Shown here: positions 46,478-54,281 of the stretch, piece by piece
Layout of the letters: each line of letters opens with the position of its first letter
How positions within the stretch are numbered: position 1 is the first letter of the stretch
Source: Streptosporangium canum
GTDB lineage: Bacteria > Actinomycetota > Actinomycetes > Streptosporangiales > Streptosporangiaceae
DNA: 64,000 nucleotides
Direction of reading: 5' to 3'
Assembly: GCF_900113865.1 (NCBI RefSeq)
Contig: NZ_FOQY01000031.1
Coordinates: forward strand, 1 to 64,000
Notes under the pieces: model-generated
What the model was told of the DNA's origin: nothing
What the model saw: only the letters and a program-made list of their open reading frames with translations
Database searches by the model: none
Made by a program: the position numbers and the translations under genes

Positions 46478-47370
46478 CCAAGCCCGCGAGCGGCCGTGAC
46501 CTCCCTGTCCTGCGGGCCGGAGGGCAGGACCCCGGCCACCTGACGATCCTCTACCGGGGCCCGCTGTCCAGCTGCGACTACGACTGCCCCTACTGCCCGT
46601 TCGCCAAGCGCCGCGACGGCACCGAGCAGCTGCGCCGGGACCGGACTGCGCTGGAGCGGTTCACCGCGTGGGCCGCCGGACGGGACCATCCCCTCTCGGT
46701 GCTGTTCACGCCGTGGGGGGAGGGGCTCGTACGGTCGTGGTACCGGCGGGCGATGGTGGAGCTCAGCCACCTCCCGCACGTCCGGCGGGTCGCGATCCAG
46801 ACCAACTTCAGCTGCCGCCCCGACTGGCTGGCCGAGGCGGACCTGGACACGCTCGCGCTCTGGGTGACCTACCACCCCGGTCAGGTCGCCCACGAACGCT
46901 TCCTGGCCAGGTGCCGTGACCTGGCCGGGCGCGGGGTCCGCTTCAGTGTCGGCGTCGTCGGGCTGCCCGAGCACCTGGAGCAGGCCCGCAGGCTCCGGGA
47001 CGACCTGCCCGGCGAGGTGTATCTGTGGGTGAACGCCGCCGAGGGGCACCTCTACACCGACGAGGAGGCGGCCGACTGGACGCGGATCGACCGCCTCTTC
47101 CCCTACAGCCGCACCCCGCACCGCAGCGCCGGCCGGCCCTGCCGTACGGGGGACAGCGTGATCTCGGTGGACGGCGAGGGCACCGTACGGCGCTGCCACT
47201 TCGTCCCGGCCGTTCTCGGCAACCTCTACGACGGCACCTTCCGCCCGGCGGCCAGGCCGTGCCCGGCGGCCCTGTGCGACTGCCACATCGGCTACGTCCA
47301 CCTGGAGCAGACCGGTCTCTACGACGTCTTCGCGGGCGGAATCCTGGAACGCATCCCGCACCTGGCCTGA
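46474..47370 (+). CDS. STM4011 family radical SAM protein
   Basis: A 298-residue radical SAM enzyme with cluster motif CDYDCPYCPFAKRRDG. The C-terminal region has additional cysteines (RPCRTGDSVISVDGEGTVRRC and PCPAALCDCHIGYVHLE) arranged like a SPASM/twitch auxiliary cluster site, a feature of enzymes acting on peptides. The start is a TTG overlapping the STM4012 stop (TTGA). It ends the cluster; 34 bp separate it from a convergent gene. Confidence 0.86.
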   Translation: MTKPASGRDLPVLRAGGQDPGHLTILYRGPLSSCDYDCPYCPFAKRRDGTEQLRRDRTALERFTAWAAGRDHPLSVLFTPWGEGLVRSWYRRAMVELSHLPHVRRVAIQTNFSCRPDWLAEADLDTLALWVTYHPGQVAHERFLARCRDLAGRGVRFSVGVVGLPEHLEQARRLRDDLPGEVYLWVNAAEGHLYTDEEAADWTRIDRLFPYSRTPHRSAGRPCRTGDSVISVDGEGTVRRCHFVPAVLGNLYDGTFRPAARPCPAALCDCHIGYVHLEQTGLYDVFAGGILERIPHLA

Positions 47371-47404
47371 CCCGGACGGCCCGCCGGGGCGGGTCTCCCG
47401 CGGC

Positions 47405-48454
47405 TCAGGTCTCCCGGGCCGGGTGGTATTCGGCCTCGGACAGGTTGAAGGTCCAGGCCACGCCCTCGCGGGCGGTGCGGGTGGACGGGGGCACCCGCAG
47501 CCAGTACTTACGGAAGGTGCCGTCGGGCTCCGCGGTGGAGTTGATCACCTCGACCATCACCACCGGTTCGTCCTCGGGCAGGTCGATCTGCCACAGGACG
47601 CCTGTCTCGTCCTGGTGCAGCGGGGTCGCCCCGGACTCGGCGAGGTAGCGGTCGTAGCCGAAGTGCTCCAGCATGACCCGGCGCAGCTCCGCGTTGTCCT
47701 CGGCGCGGATGCGCTGGGGGGTGAGCGCCGCCATGGAGTCGGCGAAGCCGGCGGGGACGGGCATGCCGCCCCAGGCGTGCACGGCGAAGCCGTCGGGGAA
47801 CAGCAGCGCCGGGCCGTCGGCGCGGTGCAGGCGCGACAGCTCGTCGAGATGCAGCTCGGCGGGGCGCTCGCAGACGATGGCCACCCGCTCGAACGGCCAC
47901 CACCAGCCCGCCGACCGGGCCACCTGGACCAGCCCCGCCACCTCGGGCCTGCCCAGCGCGTCGAACAGCGACAGCCACGGCGCGTCCTGCTGGCCCAGCA
48001 CGGCGTCCAGGGTCGAGGCGCGCAGCGCGGACGCGACGGCCTCCGACTCCTCCGTCTCCGCGACGGCCTCCGATTCCGCGATGCTCCGGCGGATCCGGGT
48101 GACGAGCGCGCTCACCGGATCCCAGAGCCGCCCCCCGGTCAGCGACCAGGCCAGCGGCCAGGCCGTGGGGCCGAGCGAGGTGTGCACCTCCGCCCTGGCC
48201 CGCTCCCACGGCCCGGTCCGCACCGCGTCGCGCACGGGCCTGCCGGCGCCGAGCGTGGCGATGGCGCGGGCCCCCGCGGCGGGGGAGTCGACCCAGATGA
48301 TCTTTTCAGGCTCGGCCAGCCCGGCGCTCCGGTAGGCCAGCCGTATCCCCGCCTCCGCCCCGGGGCGGTCGGCGGGGCCGGTCTGGAAGGCCACCTCCTG
48401 CCAGCGGAGCGCGGCGGCGGTCAGGACGTCGGCCAGTTCGGTGGTGACGGTCAT
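47405..48454 (-). CDS. DUF6745 protein of unknown function
   Basis: A 349-residue cytosolic protein. The segment RIRAEDNAELRRVMLEHFGYDRYLAE and LLFPDGFAVHAWGGMPVP are the conserved parts I associate with DUF6745. No catalytic motif stands out. GAGGAGCTCCCGACC gives a strong ribosome-binding site. It follows the small gene at 48551-48877 on the same strand by 96 bp and is convergent to the STM4011-4015 cluster; a link to that cluster is possible but unproved. Confidence 0.65.
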   Translation of the reverse strand: MTVTTELADVLTAAALRWQEVAFQTGPADRPGAEAGIRLAYRSAGLAEPEKIIWVDSPAAGARAIATLGAGRPVRDAVRTGPWERARAEVHTSLGPTAWPLAWSLTGGRLWDPVSALVTRIRRSIAESEAVAETEESEAVASALRASTLDAVLGQQDAPWLSLFDALGRPEVAGLVQVARSAGWWWPFERVAIVCERPAELHLDELSRLHRADGPALLFPDGFAVHAWGGMPVPAGFADSMAALTPQRIRAEDNAELRRVMLEHFGYDRYLAESGATPLHQDETGVLWQIDLPEDEPVVMVEVINSTAEPDGTFRKYWLRVPPSTRTAREGVAWTFNLSEAEYHPARET

Positions 48455-48550
48455 GGTCGGGAGCTCCTCAGATGAACGGACCGCCCGCGCCGGCGGCGCT
48501 CTCGGAGGGGGCCGACCGGCCGGGCGGGGGAGGCGGAGGCGTGGAAGGAG

Positions 48551-48877
48551 TCAGTCGGCGACGACGCGGAAGGCGCCGGGGACGTATTCGCGCTGGCGCT
48601 GCACGCGGTACCAGCCCTTGGGCAGCGGGATGGCGGCGTGCTCCTCGTGGACGACCCGCCCGCCCCGGGGGACGTGCAGGAAGTCGGGGTCCATCGGCCG
48701 CAGGCCGCGGACCAGGGTGCCGGGGCCGACCACCGCGTGGGCGTGGCCGGTGGCCTCGCCCAGGGCCAGCACCAGGCGGCCGCGGGCGTCACGCGGCGCG
48801 GACGGCGAGGTCCGGGCCGGAGCGGGCACGGTCTCCTCGGGGACGGGCACGATCAGGATGTCTCCCTGGCGGTACAT
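48551..48877 (-). CDS. Small conserved protein (RQGDILIVPV type)
   Basis: A 108-residue protein with the pattern MYRQGDILIVPVPEE, then LALGEATGHAHAVVGPGTLV and a C-terminal basic YRVQRQREY. Similar small proteins with ALGE(A/T)TGHAH occur next to DUF6745 genes and in phages, in my recollection. The histidine pair HAH could bind metal. Function unknown; likely paired with the downstream DUF6745 gene. Confidence 0.6.
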   Translation of the reverse strand: MYRQGDILIVPVPEETVPAPARTSPSAPRDARGRLVLALGEATGHAHAVVGPGTLVRGLRPMDPDFLHVPRGGRVVHEEHAAIPLPKGWYRVQRQREYVPGAFRVVAD

Positions 48878-48964
48878 CTGGCAGGCTCCTCGCGTCGGGG
48901 GTCGATCGAAAACTAGCCGTCCCCACCGACATTTCTCCGCCCGAGGAGCCGGGAGCGGGGCCGG

Positions 48965-49570
48965 TCAGGAGCTCGTTCGGGCGCCCAGTCCCCGGAGCAC
49001 GAACCCGCAGACGCTCTCCTCGGCCTCCTGGGGCGTCACCGTGCCGCTGAGCAGCGGCACCCGCTCCGCGCCGATGACGGCGAGGATCATGCGGGCGGCG
49101 GCGGCGACGTCGGGGGCGTGGAAGTCGTCCGAGGCCACGCCGCTGTCGATGATGCCGGTCAGGATGTCCTGCATCGGCGCGACGTGGTCGGCCAGGCGCT
49201 GGTAGGCGTCGGGTCCCAGGGCCGCCGACAGGTCGGCGGGGCCGGGGTGGGGGTGGGCGAGCAGCCCGGCGAGCTGGAGCCGGACGAACGCGCGCAGCCG
49301 CTCGGCGGGGGAGGCCCGCTCGGGCAGCTCCCGCTCGTAGCTCTCGATGAAGTAGTGCGTCACCCGCTCGGTGAAGGCCAGCAGCAGCGCCGCCTTGTCG
49401 GGGAAGTAGTTGTAGAGGACGGTCCGGGTGATCCCGGCCTCGCTCGCCACGTCGGTCATCGAGATGGTGTCGATGCCCTGGTCACGGGAGAGGCGCGAGA
49501 CCGCCTGCAGGATGCGGTCCTGCGTCTGGGCGCGGTGCTCGCCGATCGTCGGGGCCGAAATCCGGGGCAT
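48965..49570 (-). CDS. TetR-family transcriptional regulator
   Basis: A 201-residue repressor: HTH at residues 15-60 (ILQAVSRLSRDQGIDTISMTDVASEAGITRTVLYNYFPDKAALL) and a helical ligand domain. The frame continues upstream, but the ATG at 49570 matches the usual TetR N-terminus. It lies downstream of another TetR gene on the same strand; its targets are not evident. Confidence 0.85.
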   Translation of the reverse strand: MPRISAPTIGEHRAQTQDRILQAVSRLSRDQGIDTISMTDVASEAGITRTVLYNYFPDKAALLLAFTERVTHYFIESYERELPERASPAERLRAFVRLQLAGLLAHPHPGPADLSAALGPDAYQRLADHVAPMQDILTGIIDSGVASDDFHAPDVAAAARMILAVIGAERVPLLSGTVTPQEAEESVCGFVLRGLGARTSS

Positions 49571-49674
49571 GCCCCCATGGTCGCACAGGGGTGGCGCCGC
49601 GGGCCGGTGGCGGACGCGGCCCGCTGCCAGGGGCCGGGCAGTGGGTGTGGCCCGGTGCCGGGGGTGGTGCTCGG

Positions 49675-50325
49675 TCAGCGTTGCGGGCGGGCCGCGAGCA
49701 TCGCGGCGTGCAGGGCCTCGGGCGTGGGCGCGGGAGGGAGCGGGGAGCGGGCCCGGTCCGCGCGGCAGGCGTCGAGGATCAGGGCGACCAGCCGCCGCCA
49801 CGCCTCCGGAGCCGCGCAGCGGGTCGAGCCGAGCACTCCGGCGTTGGCCATCAGGATCAGCGTCAGGTCCTGACCGGTGAAGTCGGCGCGCAGGGCTCCG
49901 GCGGCCTTCGCGCGCTCGATCACCATGTCCGTCGCGGCCATCGCCCGCTCACGCGGACCCTCCAGCGACCGGGCACCGGGGAAGCAGACCGTGAAGGCCT
50001 CGGTCACGCCCTGGTCGGTGGCCTGCATGCCGCAGATGTGCTCGACCAGCCCGTGGAATCCCTCCCAGGGATCGGCGGCCGTCACCGCCTTCTCGGCGGC
50101 GTCGGCGAACTGGGCCATCCGGTCGGCCAGGATCGCCTCGATGAGTGCCTCGCGGTCCGGGAAGCGCCGGTAGAGGGTGGCGATGTTCACCTCGGCCCGG
50201 CGGGCTATCTCCTCCAGGGGAACCTCGAGGCCCCGCTGGCCGAAGGCGGTGCGGGCGGCCTCCAGGATGCGCTCCCGGTTGATCTCGGCGTCCTTGCGCA
50301 GGCCCCGCCGCTTGCACGATTCCAT
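49675..50325 (-). CDS. TetR-family transcriptional regulator, divergent from doxX
   Basis: A 216-residue TetR repressor (INRERILEAARTAFGQRGLEVPLEEIARRAEVNIATLYRRFP). It is divergent from a DoxX-family membrane protein gene with 90 bp between starts. That space holds a perfect 14-nt palindrome and an outer pair of 8-nt inverted repeats, so it very likely represses itself and doxX. Confidence 0.87.
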   Translation of the reverse strand: MESCKRRGLRKDAEINRERILEAARTAFGQRGLEVPLEEIARRAEVNIATLYRRFPDREALIEAILADRMAQFADAAEKAVTAADPWEGFHGLVEHICGMQATDQGVTEAFTVCFPGARSLEGPRERAMAATDMVIERAKAAGALRADFTGQDLTLILMANAGVLGSTRCAAPEAWRRLVALILDACRADRARSPLPPAPTPEALHAAMLAARPQR

Positions 50326-50381
50326 AGGGGCATTCTATGAAGTGAAGATGTTCCTGCGTTTATGCTACGGTGGCGGCAAAC

Positions 50382-50395
50382 GAAGGCATGCCTTC
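50382..50395. promoter_or_regulatory. Palindromic operator between tetR and doxX
   Basis: GAAGGCATGCCTTC is a perfect 14-nt palindrome in the divergent promoter region. AAGTGAAG at 50340-50347 and its complement CTTCACTT at 50392-50399 form a wider inverted repeat. Both fit binding by the adjacent TetR protein. Confidence 0.6.
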
Positions 50396-50415
50396 ACTTA
50401 TATGCGGAGTACCTC

Positions 50416-50790
50416 ATGAACGTTGTCCTCTGGATCGCGCAGGGTCTGCTCGCCGCGATGTTCCTTATCGCGGGCCTCACCAAGTCCACCCAGCCGCGCG
50501 AGAACCTGATCGCCAGATTGGGGGGATGGGTGGAGGACTTCTCCGGCGGTCAGATCAAGGCCATCGGCATCCTTGAGGTGCTGGCCGGGGTCGGGCTGAT
50601 CCTGCCCGCTCTCACCGGCATCCTGCCCGTGCTGACCCCGCTCGCCGCCGCGGGCCTGGTGATCACGATGATCGGCGCCATCGTCGTGCACGCCCGGCGA
50701 AAGGAGTACTCGGCACTCCCGATGAACCTGGTGCTCCTCGTGCTGGCCGCCTTCGTGGCGTGGGGCCGGTTCGGGCCCCACGCCCTCTGA
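50416..50790 (+). CDS. DoxX family membrane protein
   Basis: A 124-residue protein with four membrane helices (LWIAQGLLAAMFLIAGLTK, ILEVLAGVGLILPAL, LTPLAAAGLVITMIGAIVV, LVLLVLAAFVAW). The KS-(x)-RL-G-W and IGILEVLAG features match the DoxX-like group. The ATG has GGAG 7 nt upstream. DoxX proteins are linked to thiol redox and membrane stress in actinobacteria; induction through the adjacent TetR regulator is inferred. Confidence 0.85.
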   Translation: MNVVLWIAQGLLAAMFLIAGLTKSTQPRENLIARLGGWVEDFSGGQIKAIGILEVLAGVGLILPALTGILPVLTPLAAAGLVITMIGAIVVHARRKEYSALPMNLVLLVLAAFVAWGRFGPHAL

Positions 50791-50826
50791 TGCTCCAGGC
50801 CCGGCGGCGCGCCGGGGCGGGGAAGG

Positions 50827-51480
50827 TCAGGCGGCGAGCTCGGCCCGCACCACCCGGCCGAGCTCGCCCAGCACCTCGGTGTTGAGCAGGTAGGCGAGCT
50901 TGGTCTCGCGGATGATCCGCTGCTTCTCGGCCTCGTCCACGGGCAGCGCGTCCAGCCGGGCGCGATACTCGTTCTTGAACCGCGGCAGGCTGCCGACCTC
51001 GTCGAACAGGTAGAAGTCGACGCCGCCGCCCGGCTGGTAGCCGTAGATCTTCTGCAGCTCCATCCGGATGAACTGCCCGCCGGACAGGTCGCCCATGTAG
51101 CGGGTGTAGTGGTGGGCGATGTAGCCGCCCGGCCAGGTCGCGACCTGGTTGATCCGGGCGACCAGCGTCCGGGTCGGCTTGGAGGGCTCGATCCTGGACT
51201 TCCAGCCGGCGCCGTAGACGGTCTCCAGGTCGCGGATCAGCGACTCCTCCCGGTAGAGCTCGGGGAAGACGAACGGCCCGGCGACCGGGTCGTCGGCGAG
51301 CGACCTGGAGGCGCCGTCGAGGGCGACGTAGGCGAAGTAGTGCTGGGCGATCAGCTCCCCGTAGGCCTCGCGGCTGAGCTGCCCGGCCATCAGGGCCTTG
51401 AGGTAACTGTCGTCCTCGGCCGACTCGTGGTCGCCCCAGGTGGCGTTCCTGAGTACTTCGGAGAACGGCGACTCGCTCAT
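50827..51480 (-). CDS. Biliverdin-producing heme oxygenase
   Basis: A 217-residue HmuO/HO-1-like enzyme that opens heme to biliverdin, CO and iron. The proximal histidine lies in WGDHESAEDDSYLKALM, and the flexible distal helix is RYMGDLSGGQFI. The ATG at 51480 has GGAG at good spacing; the frame extends 17 codons upstream without a site. A palindrome 38 bp upstream may control it. No heme transporter is nearby, so its role may be iron release from intracellular or scavenged heme. Confidence 0.92.
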   Translation of the reverse strand: MSESPFSEVLRNATWGDHESAEDDSYLKALMAGQLSREAYGELIAQHYFAYVALDGASRSLADDPVAGPFVFPELYREESLIRDLETVYGAGWKSRIEPSKPTRTLVARINQVATWPGGYIAHHYTRYMGDLSGGQFIRMELQKIYGYQPGGGVDFYLFDEVGSLPRFKNEYRARLDALPVDEAEKQRIIRETKLAYLLNTEVLGELGRVVRAELAA

Positions 51481-51517
51481 GATCACTCCGCGTCGAATGG
51501 GCCTTTCGCGACTTTCA

Positions 51518-51575
51518 TGACACAGTGTCACAAAAGCGGATGGATCCCGTCAAGCTGATCACGACACTCTGTCAT
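51518..51575. promoter_or_regulatory. Paired TGACAnnGTGTCA-type sites before the heme oxygenase gene
   Basis: A perfect palindrome TGACAC-A-GTGTCA lies at 51518-51530. A second copy, GACACTCTGTCA at 51563-51574, matches it on the opposite strand in 11 of 12 positions. The second overlaps the end of the acyltransferase gene. Repeated sites of this form suggest a dimeric TetR- or MarR-like regulator. No IdeR-type iron box was seen. Confidence 0.5.
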
Positions 51576-52668
51576 CAAACCGCCTCCGGGCGCGCCGGAG
51601 CAGCCAGACCGCCCCCAGCGGCGCGGCGAACACCGGCAGCCAGGCCAGCCGGTGCAGCGGCCACACCGGCTCGGTGGGCGGCGTCAGCAGGCCGGGCACG
51701 TCGCCGAAGCGCAGCGCCGCCAGGACGGTCGCGGTCAGCGCGGTCTGGTGCCACAGGAAGAGCGTCATCGCGCCCAGGTTGGCCACCGCCACCGCCGCCC
51801 ACAGCCGGGGCCGCCGCATCAGCCGGGCCAGCGGCTCGCGCACCAGCAGCGCCAGCCCCACCTGGGCGACCCCGAAACAGACCACGGCCAGCGTGGGCGG
51901 GCCGAGATTGGAGATCTCCGCCCCCGCCACGCCCACCATGCTCGCCGGATACCCGAACCCGGCCACCAGCACCGCGGCCCCGGCCGCGCCGCCCGCCAGC
52001 AGCGCCGCCGCGGTCCGGCGCGAGGCGAGCGCGCCGCCTGCCCAGCCGACCCCGAGCACGTACGGCAGCAGCCACCCGGCCGCCAGGTTCACCCACTTCA
52101 GCCAGTCCGGCCCGGCTTCCCCGAACCTGAGCGCGTCCACCACGAGCACGACCGCGAACGCCGAGACGGCCACGGCGCCCGGCCGTACCCGCAGCAGCAG
52201 CGGAGTGGCCGCGCTGAGCGCGGCGAAGACCGCCAGGAACCACAGCGGCCCGACGGCCGGCAGCGCCAGCGCCCTGATCGTCCCGTACGGCATGCCGTGC
52301 AGCGCCATCCCGGCGGCGATCCCCGTCCAGACCAGCGCCAGCGGTCCCACCGGCCGCAGCAGCCGCCCCGTCCTGGCCCGCACCCAGGCCGGGTACCCGG
52401 TGGCCGAGCGCAGGCTCCGCGCCGCCGCGTAGCCGCCCACGAAGAAGAACACCGCCAGCGTCTGCAACACCCACGACAGCGGGGTGAGCGCCGGCAGGTA
52501 GGCGAGCGGGCTGGAGATGTACACCTTCCCGCCGGGCCCGTGCACCCACGTCGTGACCAGCCAGTGCCCCGCGACGACCCCGAGGATCGCCAGCGCGCGC
52601 AGCGCGTCCACCCCCCGGTCCCGGCCCGCCGGGGTGGCACTCTCGATCCGGGCGGCGGCGCTAGCCAC
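51559..52668 (-). CDS. Acyltransferase 3 family membrane protein
   Basis: A 369-residue integral membrane acyltransferase with about ten helices. GVDALRALAILGVVAGHWLV at the start holds the conserved histidine of the family, and LQTLAVFFFVGGYAAARS follows. Such enzymes O-acylate exported sugars or lipids. Its start overlaps the preceding alpha/beta hydrolase gene by 8 bp. Confidence 0.85.
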   Translation of the reverse strand: MASAAARIESATPAGRDRGVDALRALAILGVVAGHWLVTTWVHGPGGKVYISSPLAYLPALTPLSWVLQTLAVFFFVGGYAAARSLRSATGYPAWVRARTGRLLRPVGPLALVWTGIAAGMALHGMPYGTIRALALPAVGPLWFLAVFAALSAATPLLLRVRPGAVAVSAFAVVLVVDALRFGEAGPDWLKWVNLAAGWLLPYVLGVGWAGGALASRRTAAALLAGGAAGAAVLVAGFGYPASMVGVAGAEISNLGPPTLAVVCFGVAQVGLALLVREPLARLMRRPRLWAAVAVANLGAMTLFLWHQTALTATVLAALRFGDVPGLLTPPTEPVWPLHRLAWLPVFAAPLGAVWLLRRARRRFDDRVS

Positions 52669-53401
52669 GCGACACCTCGCCCGTCCGGCCGAGGGCGATC
52701 AGGGTGAGGTTGCGCAGGGACTCGCTGCCGGGCCTGAGATAGTCGCTGTGCCCGGCGGGCCCGGTCGCGAACAGCCGGGCGCCGAAGGAGGGGGCGGCCG
52801 GGTCGGGGCCGAAGCCGAGCGGCCCGAGCCGGAGCTTGGGCGCCTTCCGCACCCAGTCCCGGCTGCCGCTGCCGGCCCACAGCCGGGCGCCGCCCAGCGC
52901 GGACGCGTGGGGGACGCCCAGGCCGGGGCTGCCGAAGACGGCCACATCCGCGACGTCCGACCTGGGCGCGGCCATGGCGCACACGACCGACCCGTAGCTG
53001 TGGCACAGCAGGCTGACCCGTTTGCCGCCGAGCGTCTCGGCGACGTAGCGCCGCAGTTCCACGGCGCCCCTCCTGGCGGCCCCGTCGGTCACCGCCGCGA
53101 GGCTGACGGTCCCCGGGCTGTCGTACCCGAGCCAGGCGACCACCGCCAGCCCGGCCCGGGGGTCCAGCGCCCGCGCCTCGGCCAGCACCGCCCGGGCGCC
53201 GCCCCCCGGCGTGCTGTACGGCTTGGCCCTGCCGCCGTCGAAGTTGGCGACCGTGGTGTCGGAGCCCGGGACGATGACCGCGACGTGCCCGGCCGTACGG
53301 AGATCGCCGTAGACCCTGACGATCCGGTCGCCACGGGGAGCGGGGACGATCGCATAGGTGAGCGCGGCGGCGGTGGCCACGGCGAGCACGCGGCGGAACA
53401 T
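52661..53401 (-). CDS. Exported alpha/beta hydrolase (DUF1023-like)
   Basis: A 246-residue protein with a short hydrophobic N-terminus (VLAVATAAALTYAIV) that may be a signal or anchor. VAVIVPGSDTTVANFDGG is the DUF1023 hallmark and VSLLCHSYGSVV carries the nucleophile elbow. Substrate unknown. The Shine-Dalgarno AGGAGG partly lies inside a perfect 12-bp hairpin just upstream. It is co-transcribed with the acyltransferase. Confidence 0.82.
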   Translation of the reverse strand: MFRRVLAVATAAALTYAIVPAPRGDRIVRVYGDLRTAGHVAVIVPGSDTTVANFDGGRAKPYSTPGGGARAVLAEARALDPRAGLAVVAWLGYDSPGTVSLAAVTDGAARRGAVELRRYVAETLGGKRVSLLCHSYGSVVCAMAAPRSDVADVAVFGSPGLGVPHASALGGARLWAGSGSRDWVRKAPKLRLGPLGFGPDPAAPSFGARLFATGPAGHSDYLRPGSESLRNLTLIALGRTGEVSRG

Positions 53402-53407
53402 GGAGCC

Positions 53408-53435
53408 TCCTGTCCGGTTGGGGAACCGGACAGGA
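53408..53435 (-). promoter_or_regulatory. Perfect 12-bp hairpin overlapping a Shine-Dalgarno
   Basis: TCCTGTCCGGTT, loop of four bases, AACCGGACAGGA. On the transcript of the alpha/beta hydrolase the 3' arm ends in AGGA of the Shine-Dalgarno AGGAGG, 4-5 nt before the ATG. It could hide the ribosome-binding site in RNA or serve as a DNA operator. Confidence 0.6.
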
Positions 53436-53530
53436 CATTAGGAATCGGGGCCTGTCGCCCACGTCATCCCCGGAGACCCATCTCGCGGGTCCCTCCCAGG
53501 GGTGAGGGAGGTTCGGCGGGGGCGGGGGCG

Positions 53531-53640
53531 GGTGGGGCAGGGGCTCACCGGCTCGGGCGGGCGGGGGTGAGAGCGGGGCCGGGGCTCACCCGCCCAGGCG
53601 TGCGGGGTGAAGCGGGGCCGGGACTCACCCGCCCGGGCGG
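53531..53640. repeat. GC-rich minisatellite, about three units of 39-40 bp
   Basis: Units of the type AGCGGGGCCGGGxCTCACCC-GCCC-GGCG start near 53531, 53572 and 53611. The array lies in the 223-bp gap and runs into the last codons of the response regulator gene (minus strand), whose stop is inside the third unit. It resembles the array after soxR in that it reaches into a gene end. Confidence 0.7.
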
Positions 53641-54281
53641 ACCAGGCCCGTCTCATAGGCGTGGACGATCGCCTGGGCCCGGTCGCGCAGGTTCAGCTTC
53701 GCCAGGATCCGGCCCACGTGGGTCTTGACCGTCTGCTCCGACAGCACGAGCTCCTCGGCGATCTCCTGGTTGGAGCGGCCCTGGGCGATGAGGGCGAGCA
53801 CCTCGGTCTCCCGCTCGGTGATGTCGTCCAGCCGGCCGCGCGGGCGGCGCGGCCCGACGCGCGCGAACTCCGAGATCAGCCGCCTGGTCACCGAGGGCGC
53901 GAGCAGCGCCTCCCCGGCCGCGACCACCCGGACCGCCTCGGCGAGCTGCTGGGCGGAGGCGTCCTTGAGCAGGAATCCGCTGGCCCCGGCCCGCAGCGCC
54001 TCGTACACGTAGTCGTCGAGGTCGAAGGTGGTCAGGATCAGGACCTTCGGCGGGGAGCCGTCCCCGTCCAGGATCGCCCGCGTCGCGGCCAGGCCGTCCA
54101 TGACCGGCATCCGCACGTCCATCAGCACCACGTCCGGCCGCAGCTCGGCCACCCGGGCCACGGCCTCGCGGCCGTCGGCCGCCTCGCCCACGACCTCTAT
54201 GTCCGGCTGGGAGTCCAGGAACACGGTGAACCCGGTCCTGACCATGCCCTGGTCGTCGGCGATGAGCACCCGGATCGTCAT
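53625..54281 (-). CDS. NarL/LuxR-type response regulator
   Basis: A 218-residue regulator: receiver domain with phosphoacceptor in VVLMDVRMP and KxLILTTFD, then a LuxR HTH (TERETEVLALIAQGRSNQEI, TVKTHVGRILAKL). Start overlaps the partner kinase stop by 4 nt. The C-terminal tail LVRPGG is set by a minisatellite. Target genes unknown. Confidence 0.92.
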   Translation of the reverse strand: MTIRVLIADDQGMVRTGFTVFLDSQPDIEVVGEAADGREAVARVAELRPDVVLMDVRMPVMDGLAATRAILDGDGSPPKVLILTTFDLDDYVYEALRAGASGFLLKDASAQQLAEAVRVVAAGEALLAPSVTRRLISEFARVGPRRPRGRLDDITERETEVLALIAQGRSNQEIAEELVLSEQTVKTHVGRILAKLNLRDRAQAIVHAYETGLVRPGG

